A DNA stretch of 64,000 bases from Sphingobacteriaceae bacterium (GTDB lineage: Bacteria > Bacteroidota > Bacteroidia > Sphingobacteriales > Sphingobacteriaceae). Below are positions 35,953 to 44,803 of the stretch, piece after piece (position 1 is the first letter of the stretch; the number at the start of each line of letters is the position of its first letter). The stretch lies in contig JAGIAD010000001.1 in NCBI GenBank assembly GCA_017745075.1, positions 1 to 64,000 on the forward strand, in the 5' to 3' direction. A program made the position numbers and the translations under genes. The notes under the pieces were generated by a model that worked only from the letters and a program-made list of their open reading frames with translations, had not been told where the DNA came from and made no database searches.

Positions 35953-37461
35953 ATGAATATTGAATTACGTAAACTAACGCTCGAAGATTATGCCGATCTT
36001 AAAGAATCAATGCTACAGGCCTACGACAGTATGGGCGGTTCCATCTGGCCAAAATCTAGTATCGCAAAACTTTTAAATATTTTTCCCGAGGGGCAGCTTT
36101 GCATCGCCGTTGATGATAAAGTTGTGGCCTGCTCGCTTTCAATTATTGTAAATTATGATGAGTACGGAGACCGGCACACCTATAAGTTAATTACCGGCGA
36201 TTACTCTTTTACCACACACGATCCCAATGGAGATACGCTTTATGGTATAGAAATTTTCGTGCACCCCGATTTCCGTGGTTTACGTTTAGGCAGGAGATTA
36301 TACGAAGCACGTAAAGAACTTTGCGAAAGCCTGAACCTAAAAAGTATTATAGCAGGTGGCAGAATTCCGGGATACCATCAATATGCAGAGCAGCTTAGTC
36401 CAAGGCAGTACATTGATAAAGTAAAAGCAAAGGAAATTTACGACCCAACCCTCACTTTTCAAATCTCTAATGATTTTCACGTCAGGAAAGTATTAAAGAA
36501 TTATTTACCAGGCGATAAAGAATCGAAAGAATACGCCACCTTAATTGAGTGGAATAACATTTATTACCAGGGTATTGATGCTTCGGCCCGTTCTGCAATG
36601 ACCATCCGTTTAGGTTTAGTGCAATGGGAAATGAGGTTGTTCCCTAATATGGAAGCATTTTACGAACAGGTTGAGTTTTTTGTAGATGCTTTGAGCGGTT
36701 ACAAATCAGATTTCGTGATGTTTCCTGAACTGTTTAATACGCCACTGTTGCAGCCATACAACCACTTACCGGAAATTGAGGCCATGCGCAAGCTTGCTGA
36801 AAAAACAGAAGCAATTGTACAAAAAATGCATGAATATTCTTTGAGCTACAATACCAATATCATTACCGGCAGTATGCCGATTATTGAGGATGGTAAACTA
36901 TATAATGCGACTTACCTTTGCCACCGTACCGGCAAAATTGATGAGTACAGGAAAATCCACATTACCCCCAATGAACAAAAATATTACGGTATGATTGGCG
37001 GCGATAAAGTGCAGGTTTTTGATACCGATTGTGGTAAAGTAGGCATTTTAATCTGTTATGATGTAGAATTCCCGGAACTGAGCCGCATTTATGCCGAGCA
37101 GGGTATGCAGATTTTGTTCGTGCCATTTTTAACTGACACTCAAAATGGTTATACACGTGTTCGTCATTGTGCACAGGCGAGGGCGATAGAAAACGAATGT
37201 TACGTGGCCATTGCAGGCTGTGTGGGCAATTTACCCAAGGTAAATAATATGGATATCCAGTTTGCGCAATCAGCAGTTTTTACCCCATCCGATTTTGCTT
37301 TCCCAACCAATGCCATCAAAGCAGAGGCAACACCAAATACCGAAATGGTACTGGTGGTAGATGTTGATCTACATTTATTAGAAGAACTGCATCATTATGG
37401 AACGGTAAAAGTGCTAAAAGACAGGCGGAAAGATCTTTATCAGGTTAAACTTTTAAAATAA
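35953..37461 (+). CDS. Bifunctional GNAT acetyltransferase / carbon-nitrogen hydrolase
   Basis: A protein of about 502 aa. The N-terminal GNAT domain (about 1-150) has the acetyl-CoA loop VHPDFRGLRLGRRLYEARKE. The C-terminal nitrilase-superfamily domain (from about 220) has the full triad: Glu in FVMFPELFN, Lys in YRKIHITPNE and Cys in VGILICYDVEFPEL. It probably hydrolyses an amide or nitrile and acetylates a related amine; the substrate is unknown. I start at the ATG at 35953 (MNIELRKLTL), nine codons inside the ORF. Confidence 0.92.
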   Translation: MNIELRKLTLEDYADLKESMLQAYDSMGGSIWPKSSIAKLLNIFPEGQLCIAVDDKVVACSLSIIVNYDEYGDRHTYKLITGDYSFTTHDPNGDTLYGIEIFVHPDFRGLRLGRRLYEARKELCESLNLKSIIAGGRIPGYHQYAEQLSPRQYIDKVKAKEIYDPTLTFQISNDFHVRKVLKNYLPGDKESKEYATLIEWNNIYYQGIDASARSAMTIRLGLVQWEMRLFPNMEAFYEQVEFFVDALSGYKSDFVMFPELFNTPLLQPYNHLPEIEAMRKLAEKTEAIVQKMHEYSLSYNTNIITGSMPIIEDGKLYNATYLCHRTGKIDEYRKIHITPNEQKYYGMIGGDKVQVFDTDCGKVGILICYDVEFPELSRIYAEQGMQILFVPFLTDTQNGYTRVRHCAQARAIENECYVAIAGCVGNLPKVNNMDIQFAQSAVFTPSDFAFPTNAIKAEATPNTEMVLVVDVDLHLLEELHHYGTVKVLKDRRKDLYQVKLLK

Positions 37462-37466
37462 TTGCC

Positions 37467-37509
37467 AAAAAGAAATGCCGGTCAGATTAATGTACCGGCA
37501 TTTCTTTTT
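37467..37509. terminator. Bidirectional intrinsic terminator
   Basis: AAAAAGAAATGCCGGT and ACCGGCATTTCTTTTT are perfect 16-bp complements with an 11-nt loop. It lies between the convergent GNAT-nitrilase gene and the small gene at 37523. Confidence 0.9.
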
Positions 37510-37522
37510 TATCTAAAGCTAA

Positions 37523-37729
37523 TTATTTTCTCATCAGAAACCATATCACCAGGCCAATAATTACCGCTAGGGGCAATACCCATTTTAAGGCCTGACCTGC
37601 ACCGTTTTCATCTTTTTCGGTAACAGCTGGTTTGGCTGGTCCCGGATCTTCTTTATGACTTTCGTAATCTTTTTCAATCGGCTTAGGAGCTCCTCCTGAT
37701 TCCGTATGTTGTGGATCGATGTTTTCCAT
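37523..37729 (-). CDS. Small tail-anchored membrane protein
   Basis: A 68-aa protein: a charged, Pro/Glu/Lys-rich N-terminal stretch (about 1-47) and a single C-terminal helix (WVLPLAVIIGLVIWFLMRK) that would leave the N-terminus in the cytoplasm. No family recognised. Its 3' end faces a strong shared terminator, which supports it as a real transcription unit. Confidence 0.7.
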   Translation of the reverse strand: MENIDPQHTESGGAPKPIEKDYESHKEDPGPAKPAVTEKDENGAGQALKWVLPLAVIIGLVIWFLMRK

Positions 37730-37865
37730 GTCTTATCTTTAAAAAGCCCTTCCAGCAAGGTAAATCCTGATCAGGAAGAGCGATAATCAATTAATTTAGT
37801 TCCTACATGGAGAACAAGCGATTCATGAAAATGTTTTAAATCATAAGCCTTATCTTTGCAGTCTG

Positions 37866-38801
37866 GTGTATAACAATTCTGCAAAATATAGCCAACTGAT
37901 CAAAGATGAAGCCCTCCGTTTGGGTTTTATGGCCTGTGGTATTTCAAAAGCTGAGTTTCTTGAAGAAGAAGCACCAAGGTTGGAAAAATGGCTGATGCAA
38001 AATCACCATGGAGAAATGAAATACATGGAAAATTATTTTGATAAACGCCTGGATCCCAGATTACTGGTTGATGGCGCTAAATCAGTAATCTCCTTATCGC
38101 TAAACTATTACACTGAAGAAAAGCAGTCAGACCCCAATGCGCCAAAGATTTCTAAGTATGCTTACGGACAGGATTACCATACTGTAATTAAGGAAAAATT
38201 AAAGGAACTTACTCATTTTATAGAAGAAAATATCGGAGAAGTTTCCGGAAGGGCATTTGTAGATTCTGCTCCGGTTTTAGACCGCGCCTGGGCAAAAAAA
38301 TCTGGTATTGGCTGGGTTGGCAAAAATTCTAACCTGATCAGTAAAACTGCTGGTTCTTTTTTCTTTCTTGCCGAGTTAATTGTTGATCTGGAACTGGAAT
38401 ACGATCACCCATACCATGCCGATTACTGTGGAACCTGTACCCGCTGCCTGGATGCCTGTCCTACCGATGCGATTATTGCACCACAGGTTGTGGATGGAAC
38501 GAAATGTATCTCCTACCTCACCATTGAGCTCAAAAATGAAATACCCAACGAATTTAAAAATAAAATGAGCAACTGGATGTTCGGTTGCGACATCTGCCAG
38601 GATGTTTGCCCCTGGAACCGCTTCTCTAAAGCACACAACGAGGAAGCCTTTAAGCCAGGGAACGGACTGCTTGATTTGAATGCAAAAGACCTGACCGAAA
38701 TTACAGATGATGTTTTTAAAAAGGTTTTTAAGGGCTCGGCGGTAAAGCGCACTAAATTTACCGGTTTAAAAAGGAATATCGATTTTTTGAAGCCTGAATA
38801 G
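37866..38801 (+). CDS. queG: Epoxyqueuosine reductase
   Basis: A 311-aa cobalamin and iron-sulfur enzyme that reduces epoxyqueuosine to queuosine in tRNA. The two [4Fe-4S] motifs are [12 protein letters not shown] and [10 protein letters not shown]. The family block [23 protein letters not shown] is present. The start is GTG at 37866; a TATCTTTG box at 37851-37858 lies 7 bp before it, so the leader is very short. Its length is at the short end, without the C-terminal HEAT repeats of some homologues. Confidence 0.95.
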   Translation: MYNNSAKYSQLIKDEALRLGFMACGISKAEFLEEEAPRLEKWLMQNHHGEMKYMENYFDKRLDPRLLVDGAKSVISLSLNYYTEEKQSDPNAPKISKYAYGQDYHTVIKEKLKELTHFIEENIGEVSGRAFVDSAPVLDRAWAKKSGIGWVGKNSNLISKTAGSFFFLAELIVDLELEYDHPYHADYCGTCTRCLDACPTDAIIAPQVVDGTKCISYLTIELKNEIPNEFKNKMSNWMFGCDICQDVCPWNRFSKAHNEEAFKPGNGLLDLNAKDLTEITDDVFKKVFKGSAVKRTKFTGLKRNIDFLKPE

Positions 38802-38828
38802 TCACAAATCTTTTTTATATTTGATATT

Positions 38829-39032
38829 ATGACTGACATTCAACTATATACAAAATTGGCAGACTTACCTACTGGACTAAAAAAAAGAGTATCAGATTAT
38901 ATTGATTCTTTAATGGCGAAAGAGAAATTATTTGATAAATCTAAAAAGAGGGTATCTGGTTTAGGTAAAGGTTTAATTAGCATAAAGGATAATTTTAATG
39001 ATCCTATCGAAGGGTTTGAAGATTACCTATAA
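38829..39032 (+). CDS. Antitoxin of a VapBC-type pair (DUF2281-like)
   Basis: A 67-aa protein. The N-terminal part is helical (LYTKLADLPTGLKKRVSDYI) and the C-terminal tail (GKGLISIKDNFNDPIEGFEDYL) has the form of antitoxins that wrap the PIN toxin. Its stop overlaps the toxin start (ATAATG). A TATATTTG -7 box at 38816-38823 lies 5 bp before the ATG. The gene pair is more AT-rich than its neighbours, which fits horizontal acquisition. Confidence 0.8.
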   Translation: MTDIQLYTKLADLPTGLKKRVSDYIDSLMAKEKLFDKSKKRVSGLGKGLISIKDNFNDPIEGFEDYL

Positions 39033-39418
39033 TGAATCTTTTACTTGACACGCATATTATAATCTGGTTTATCACTAATGATGATAAACTTTCAAAAAAA
39101 ACCAAGAATCTTATTGAAGATTCAAAAAACAAGTGTTTTGTTAGTATAGCTACTTATTGGGAATTATCTATTAAATATGCGCTGGGGAGATTGAATTTAA
39201 ATTCAACAATTGAGGAAATATTTAGTATTATAGAAAAAAGTGGATTTGATATATTACCTATTACACTGAATCATATCATCCAACTTTCAAAGTTAGAGCA
39301 TTTCCATAATGATCCTTTTGACAGGTTGATGATATCCCAGTCAATTATTGAAAAGCTTTACATGGTAAGCAATGATAATTATTTCCCAGCTTACAAAATA
39401 CAACTCATTAATAAATAA
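39032..39418 (+). CDS. PIN-domain toxin (VapC-like ribonuclease)
   Basis: A 128-aa PIN protein. Acidic residues of the metal site are D6 (LLLDTHIIIW), E44 (YWELSIKYA) and D94/D97 (HNDPFDRLM), all in the expected positions, so it looks catalytically intact. VapC toxins cleave tRNA or rRNA; the target here is unknown. It overlaps the antitoxin gene by one base, giving coupled translation. Inserted between queG and a repeat-filled gap. Confidence 0.9.
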   Translation: MNLLLDTHIIIWFITNDDKLSKKTKNLIEDSKNKCFVSIATYWELSIKYALGRLNLNSTIEEIFSIIEKSGFDILPITLNHIIQLSKLEHFHNDPFDRLMISQSIIEKLYMVSNDNYFPAYKIQLINK

Positions 39419-39772
39419 TACGTTACACCAAATTATTCGTCATTAATAATCAGGTTAAACAGATCCTGAAACAAGTTACCATTGACAGTCCCTATAAAAG
39501 AATCGTCATTTCGACTGGAGCGTGCCGATTTTTCATCGTAGCGAAATGGAGAAATCTATAGAGACAGATTTAGCTTCGCTGAGCACTGCGTGGTTCTCGA
39601 CTGCGTTGCACTCCGCTCGAAATGACGACTCGTGAGAGGGCTCTCAGTCATATTGATTTTTATACAATAAATTATCCTTCAGGATGACGATCGGTATAAA
39701 ACCATCTTATTAAGCAAGTCAGGCTGAACTAAGCACAAGGCCCAGAATAACCTGACTTCCTTTTACCGCCCT
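39419..39772. other. 354-bp intergenic gap holding a family A repeat
   Basis: No gene seen on either strand. The gap holds the best-preserved family A repeat (39504-39627) and, near 39676-39691, an isolated CAGGATGACGATCGG half-word of the same repeat type. Confidence 0.6.
39504..39627. repeat. Dispersed intergenic inverted repeat, family A full copy
   Basis: The ends CGTCATTTCGA and TCGAAATGACG are perfect 11-bp complements. The interior includes GCGAAATGGAGAAATCTATA and GACAGATTTAGCTTCGCTGA, the latter also present at 5829. It is a REP- or MITE-like element located next to the VapBC pair. Confidence 0.8.
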
Positions 39773-41632
39773 CTATTTCACCGAATAACTATTGTCGCTT
39801 TTTACTTTATCAGGCGTGTGTGGATTTCCCATCACTACTTTTGATAACTTCTTGCCTGTTTTTATGTTTATCTTAACTTGTTTATCTCCCTTTTCCCAAA
39901 CGGCGATTGTACTGTGGCTCTTTTCAACAGAACCATCATCATAAGTGAGGGTCAAATCGATAGGTAAAGGCTTAATGCTCTTATTTTCTACAGTAACTAT
40001 ATAACCATCTGAAGTTTGGTCAACAGCTTTTATTGCCATATCGGTTACGCCATCTTCAAAAAACCAGGCTTTCCAAAACCAGTTTAAATTTTTACCACTA
40101 CCGGTATTTATGCTGTTAAAGAAATCGTAAGGCATCGGGTGTTTACCATTCCAGTTTTGAATGTAGGTATGTAAAGCCTTGGTAAACAATTCATCGCCCA
40201 GGTAATCTTTAACATATAGATAAGCTAAACCAGGTTTAGGATATGAGTTGGTAAACGACCCAGATCCTTTTAAATCAGGGGTTAAGGTCATAATCGGTGT
40301 ATCATCTTTTCCACCTGAAGATGATGCAGTAGGCTGAACACCATACTCGTCTACAATAGTAGAATCAATCATCGGTGAAATGAGCCACTCGCCAATTGTT
40401 GCCCAGCCCTCGTCCATCCAGCCATATTTGGTTTCGTTTATGCCCATGTAAAACGGAAACATGGTATGGAAAATTTCATGATCGGTTAAGGTAATGGCAT
40501 CAGTACGGTTATCAACAGGGTTGTCGTTCACCATCATTGGGTATTCCATCTGGTCTAAACCATCAAATATTGTTTCGTGGTTATACGGAAAAGGCCATTT
40601 CGGAAAAGTATAACTCATGGCTTCCACTGTTTTACGGGCAAAATCGATTACCTCGTAATAATCTTTATGTTTTGGATTAAAAACCGCATCCACGCGGGTT
40701 CTTCTTTTCGTTTTGGGATCAACAACCAAACTGCTCGATTTCCACAGGTAATGATCGCTCAGGGCAAATACAAAATCGGTAACATTTTTGGCTTCAAATT
40801 TAAAGGTATTGAAAGCATTGGGTTGTGTTACTTTTTTATCAGCCAGATCTTTATCCGTAATCACGTCAATAACATTATTGTTTTTTTCAGCAGCCAACAT
40901 TCTCGACACCACATCTTTCTGAAAAACCTCAGAGGGATTTTTCAAATCGCCCGTTGCCCAAACGCCATAACCACCCGGCACAGTAATAGCCACATTAAAC
41001 TGATCGAAATCGTTATAAAACTCTTCGGCACCGGTGTAAGGATATTTATTCCATCCATCAATATCGTCATAAACTGCAATGCGCGGAAAGAAATAAGCCA
41101 CAAAATGAGAACCTTCATCTACCTGACCAGTACGCATATGCGACCCTTTATTTAAAGTATAACTGTAATTGATAGAGAAACTGATTGTTTTTCCAGGTAA
41201 AACAGCCGGAACATTAACGGTCATATTGGTACCATCAATCTTAAAGTCAGTTACCACTTTCCCGTTGGCAATCAATTTTTCAATTGACACACCATCGCCC
41301 AGGTCTGATTCTGCAAACTTTGCTTTCCTTGGCGTCCCTTTTTTGTAAAGATTAGGATAAAGCTTAAACCAGATTTCTTTCAAAGTATCCGGACTGTTGT
41401 TGCTATAAGTAACCTGTACTTTTCCTTTCAGCAACCTGCTTACAGGATTAAAATCTACATTTAAATCGTACTTTGAACTATTCTGCCAGTAATTCTTACC
41501 AGGCTTACCATTTGTGTTTCTGGTTTCTTTCTGGTAGGCTTTCTGAAATTCAGGAGCAACCGGTAAAATTGTTTGTGCACTTGCATAAAATGCTCCACAC
41601 AATAAAAGACCAAATATTTTTATAGATTTCAT
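39773..41632 (-). CDS. Exported M1-family metallopeptidase
   Basis: A 619-aa protein with a signal peptide (MKSIKIFGLLLCGAFYASAQ). The gluzincin zinc site HEIFH followed after 18 residues by Glu (WMDEGWA) matches HExxH-x18-E. The aminopeptidase-type motif reads GLDQMEYPMM in place of GAMEN, a common variant in periplasmic M1 proteins. The N-terminal domain is beta-rich (about 45-300). It probably trims peptides in the periplasm. The 192-aa antisense ORF inside it is a shadow. Confidence 0.9.
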   Translation of the reverse strand: MKSIKIFGLLLCGAFYASAQTILPVAPEFQKAYQKETRNTNGKPGKNYWQNSSKYDLNVDFNPVSRLLKGKVQVTYSNNSPDTLKEIWFKLYPNLYKKGTPRKAKFAESDLGDGVSIEKLIANGKVVTDFKIDGTNMTVNVPAVLPGKTISFSINYSYTLNKGSHMRTGQVDEGSHFVAYFFPRIAVYDDIDGWNKYPYTGAEEFYNDFDQFNVAITVPGGYGVWATGDLKNPSEVFQKDVVSRMLAAEKNNNVIDVITDKDLADKKVTQPNAFNTFKFEAKNVTDFVFALSDHYLWKSSSLVVDPKTKRRTRVDAVFNPKHKDYYEVIDFARKTVEAMSYTFPKWPFPYNHETIFDGLDQMEYPMMVNDNPVDNRTDAITLTDHEIFHTMFPFYMGINETKYGWMDEGWATIGEWLISPMIDSTIVDEYGVQPTASSSGGKDDTPIMTLTPDLKGSGSFTNSYPKPGLAYLYVKDYLGDELFTKALHTYIQNWNGKHPMPYDFFNSINTGSGKNLNWFWKAWFFEDGVTDMAIKAVDQTSDGYIVTVENKSIKPLPIDLTLTYDDGSVEKSHSTIAVWEKGDKQVKINIKTGKKLSKVVMGNPHTPDKVKSDNSYSVK

Positions 41633-41691
41633 TTTTTGAGCTTAGGGCTTAGCGCAATGCGCATAGCGTTTAACGTCAGTTAACCAGTTAT

Positions 41692-42645
41692 TTACTTACC
41701 AAACTTCATTTTCAATTGTTCCAACATATCTGAATTGATCGGCTTTGCTGGTTCTTCCTGCTTAGGCTGGGGTTTCCGTTGATATTGAGGTTTGTTTGCC
41801 GGCGCATTGTGCTGAGGTTTTGCCACCTTGTTCTCATTTTTCTTAGCATTGAACTTTGCCCACTCCTCATCCAGTTTCTTCTTCGTATACAATGGAAAAT
41901 CGCCATTTTTCATCCAGGCATAATAGCTGGGCTCTACTGAAAATACCTGGGCTGTGGTTTTGCCTTTGTGTTTACCAAAGTTAAAGCATACCTCATCATT
42001 ATCGTTGTAAACCAGTCGGCCGGCAAAATCTACCGGTTTATTAATATTGGTAAATATATGTAAGGCATCTACATCATTTACAACCGGAATACTTTTTACG
42101 CCCTGTTTGTTTTCGAATTCGGTTTCCTTGTACATTTCTAACTGTCCGAGTAAAACCTTATAGGTGGCAATTACATCCGCTTCTGCAGCATGCGCATTAA
42201 CCAGGTCTTCCTGGCAATAGAATTTATAAGCTGCTTTTAAGGTACGCTGTTCCATTTGGTGGAAAATATTCTGTACATCAACAAACTTGCGGTTGTTCAT
42301 ATCAAAATCCACTTCTGCCCTTAAAAATTCCTCTAAAAGCATCGGAATATCAAATTTATTTGAATTGTAGCCTGCCAGATCACTTTCTCCTATAAAATCT
42401 GCAATTTCTGCTGCCAAAGCTTTAAAAGTAGGCTCATTGGCAACATCTTCATCATAAATACCGTGTATTAACGAAGTTTGTAAAGGAATTGGCATTTCTG
42501 GATTTATACGCCAGGTTTTAACAAGCTCAGAACCATCTGGCATGGCTTTTAAAATCGCTATTTCAACGATCCTATCGGCTCCAACATTAATTCCAGTAGC
42601 TTCTAAATCAAAAAATGCTAAAGGGCGTTTTAAATTTAATTTCAT
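41692..42645 (-). CDS. DEDD 3'-5' exonuclease with C-terminal DUF3820-like domain
   Basis: A 317-aa protein. Exo I is FFDLEATGIN, Exo II is AGYNSNKFDIPML and the Exo III region is HAAEADVIATYKVL with His and Asp of the DEDDh type. About residues 215-250 (CFNFGKHKGKTTAQVFSVEP) match the small DUF3820-like domain often appended to such nucleases. A Pro/Lys/Gln-rich linker (KPQYQRKPQPKQEE) precedes a short C-terminal helix. Substrate unknown. Second of three stand-alone DnaQ-like nucleases in the window. Confidence 0.9.
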   Translation of the reverse strand: MKLNLKRPLAFFDLEATGINVGADRIVEIAILKAMPDGSELVKTWRINPEMPIPLQTSLIHGIYDEDVANEPTFKALAAEIADFIGESDLAGYNSNKFDIPMLLEEFLRAEVDFDMNNRKFVDVQNIFHQMEQRTLKAAYKFYCQEDLVNAHAAEADVIATYKVLLGQLEMYKETEFENKQGVKSIPVVNDVDALHIFTNINKPVDFAGRLVYNDNDEVCFNFGKHKGKTTAQVFSVEPSYYAWMKNGDFPLYTKKKLDEEWAKFNAKKNENKVAKPQHNAPANKPQYQRKPQPKQEEPAKPINSDMLEQLKMKFGK

Positions 42646-42829
42646 TTTTTATAATGTGAGATTGGCGACATTAGATTTGAATCGGAATGTCAAATTCTTT
42701 TTTTTCAAAAGTGCTAAAAAGGTTTCATTAGTTCTCTAAAACCGCTTTATTAATTTATAAATTTAATTGTCAAATTATTTTAGAATACAGCTTTCTAAGA
42801 TTAAATTGCGACAATTTACACACGCTCAA

Positions 42830-44803
42830 ATGAATAAAACATTAGCCATACTATTCCTCCTATTTTTATCATTAAACATTCACGCTCAAGACTTTACGTT
42901 CGGATCGATTACCTATGACGATTACGGATTCGACAAAAAAAAATTAGACAGCAATGCCAATGCTATCGTTTTAAAGGAATTTGGCACGGCATCGATTCAA
43001 CGGGACGATAGTAAAGGCAATTTAGAACTGGTTTTTGAATACCATGTAAAAATCAAAATCTACAATAAAGAAGGCTTTAAGGAAGCCAATATTGTTATCC
43101 CTACCTATAAAGACGAATCCAACGAAGAAACGATCAGCGATTTAAAAGCTTCCACTTTTAATTATGTAAACAATAATTTTGTGGAAACCGTGATGGACAA
43201 AAAGGCTGTTTTTACCGAAAACCGGTCAAAATACACCAGACTGACCAAGTTTACGCTTCCAAACCTTAACGAAGGGTCGATAATAGAGTATAGTTACCGG
43301 CTGGTATCCCCCAATTTATTTAATTTCAAAACATGGGAATTCCAAAGCAATATCCCCAAAGTAATCAGTGAATATCTGGTTTACATTCCGGGTATTTACA
43401 ATTACAATGTTTCGTTGCGTGGATTTCAAAAACTGACCGATCAAAAAGTAGAGTTGAGCAAAGAATGCCTGAGGCTTTCAGGTGTAGCCATCGATTGCTC
43501 AAAAATCAACTACATGATGAAAAATATCCCTGCGTTTATTGAGGAAGACAATATGACTGCACCGAGTAACTTCAAATCGGCCATTTATTTTGAGCTTTCG
43601 GATGTCCAGAATTTAAATGGCAGCAAAACGTATTATACCAAAACATGGAAAGATATTGATTATGAACTGTCATCTTACAAAACACTGGGCAACCAGATGA
43701 AAAGGAAAGATGTTTTTAAAGAACTTATTCCAGAAATCACAAAAGGAAGTTCGACAGATTTAGATAAAGCAAGATCCGTTTATAATTACATCAAGAAACA
43801 GATCAAATGGAATAATTATTACGGAAAATACTCAGAAGATAACATTAAAAAGGCGTTGGAAAACAGATCAGGTAATGTGGCAGATATTAATCTGAGCTTA
43901 ATTGCAGCACTTTCTGCAGCTGGTTTGGATGCCGAAGCTGTTATACTTTCTACCCGTGATAATGGAACTGTAAATAAGCTTTATCCCGTGATGAGCGATT
44001 TTAATTACCTGATTGCCAAAGTAAATATTGCCGATAAAAGCTATTTGTTAGATGCTACAGAACCGTTGTTACCCTTCGGTTTGCTCCCCCTGCGCTGTAT
44101 TAACGATCAGGGAAGGGTAATCAATTTAAAAAAACCATCTTACTGGATCGATTTAAAGGCCAGTCAGAAAACAAGTACCAGTTATATTTTGAGCGGAAAA
44201 ATGACTACTGATGGAAAAATTATTGGCACTTTAACTACCCATACAATGGGTTACGCAGCATACAGCAAACGTAAAGAAATTCTTCGCTACAATTCTCCTG
44301 ATGAGTATGTAGAGAAACTCGATGAGCGCTTAACCAAAATTAAAATATTGGATCATCAGATTTCGAACCTGGATAGTGTAGAAAATTCCTTAACTGAAAA
44401 GTATGAAGTAGAGTTCACCATAAACGATGGCACCCATCAGGATCAGTTTTATTTTAGCCCGTTTTTTATCAATACCATTTCTAAAAATCCGTTTAATTTA
44501 AACGAGCGCACCTACCCTGTTGATTTAGGTGCAGCATCTGAGGAGCGAATCGTTATCAATGTAATTTTACCTGAAAAATACCAGTTGCTGGAAAAACCTA
44601 AAGATCTTGCCATTGCTTTGCCCAATGCTGGTGGAAAGTATTTGTTGCAAACCGGCCTGGATGAAAATACCATTTCGATGAACCAGGTTTTACAGTTTAA
44701 CAATGCTATTTATCAGCCAGAAGAATATCCTTACCTAAAGGAATTCTATAGCAAGATTATACAAAACCAAAAAACAGAATTTTTACTAAAAAAGGCGAAT
44801 TAA
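42830..44803 (+). CDS. Exported DUF3857 protein with degenerate transglutaminase domain
   Basis: A 657-aa exported protein; the start is the ATG at 42830 (MNKTLAILFL), whose signal peptide ends NIHAQ. The N-terminal DUF3857 domain is followed by a transglutaminase-like fold. The catalytic Cys position is Val350 (RSGNVADINLSL) and the His position is Tyr393 (DFNYLIAK); only the Asp (D408, LLDATEPLLPFG) remains. It should therefore be inactive as a protease or transferase and may act as a binding or partner protein. Its stop directly abuts the ATG of the intact paralogue. Confidence 0.85.
   Translation: MNKTLAILFLLFLSLNIHAQDFTFGSITYDDYGFDKKKLDSNANAIVLKEFGTASIQRDDSKGNLELVFEYHVKIKIYNKEGFKEANIVIPTYKDESNEETISDLKASTFNYVNNNFVETVMDKKAVFTENRSKYTRLTKFTLPNLNEGSIIEYSYRLVSPNLFNFKTWEFQSNIPKVISEYLVYIPGIYNYNVSLRGFQKLTDQKVELSKECLRLSGVAIDCSKINYMMKNIPAFIEEDNMTAPSNFKSAIYFELSDVQNLNGSKTYYTKTWKDIDYELSSYKTLGNQMKRKDVFKELIPEITKGSSTDLDKARSVYNYIKKQIKWNNYYGKYSEDNIKKALENRSGNVADINLSLIAALSAAGLDAEAVILSTRDNGTVNKLYPVMSDFNYLIAKVNIADKSYLLDATEPLLPFGLLPLRCINDQGRVINLKKPSYWIDLKASQKTSTSYILSGKMTTDGKIIGTLTTHTMGYAAYSKRKEILRYNSPDEYVEKLDERLTKIKILDHQISNLDSVENSLTEKYEVEFTINDGTHQDQFYFSPFFINTISKNPFNLNERTYPVDLGAASEERIVINVILPEKYQLLEKPKDLAIALPNAGGKYLLQTGLDENTISMNQVLQFNNAIYQPEEYPYLKEFYSKIIQNQKTEFLLKKAN

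Noticed and set aside
38376-38839. Three ORFs overlapping queG
   Set aside because: Shadows of queG; their Cys-rich look is due to the iron-sulfur motif codons.
40577-41155. 192-aa plus-strand ORF
   Set aside because: Antisense to the M1 peptidase core; the peptidase has a full zinc motif and correct length.
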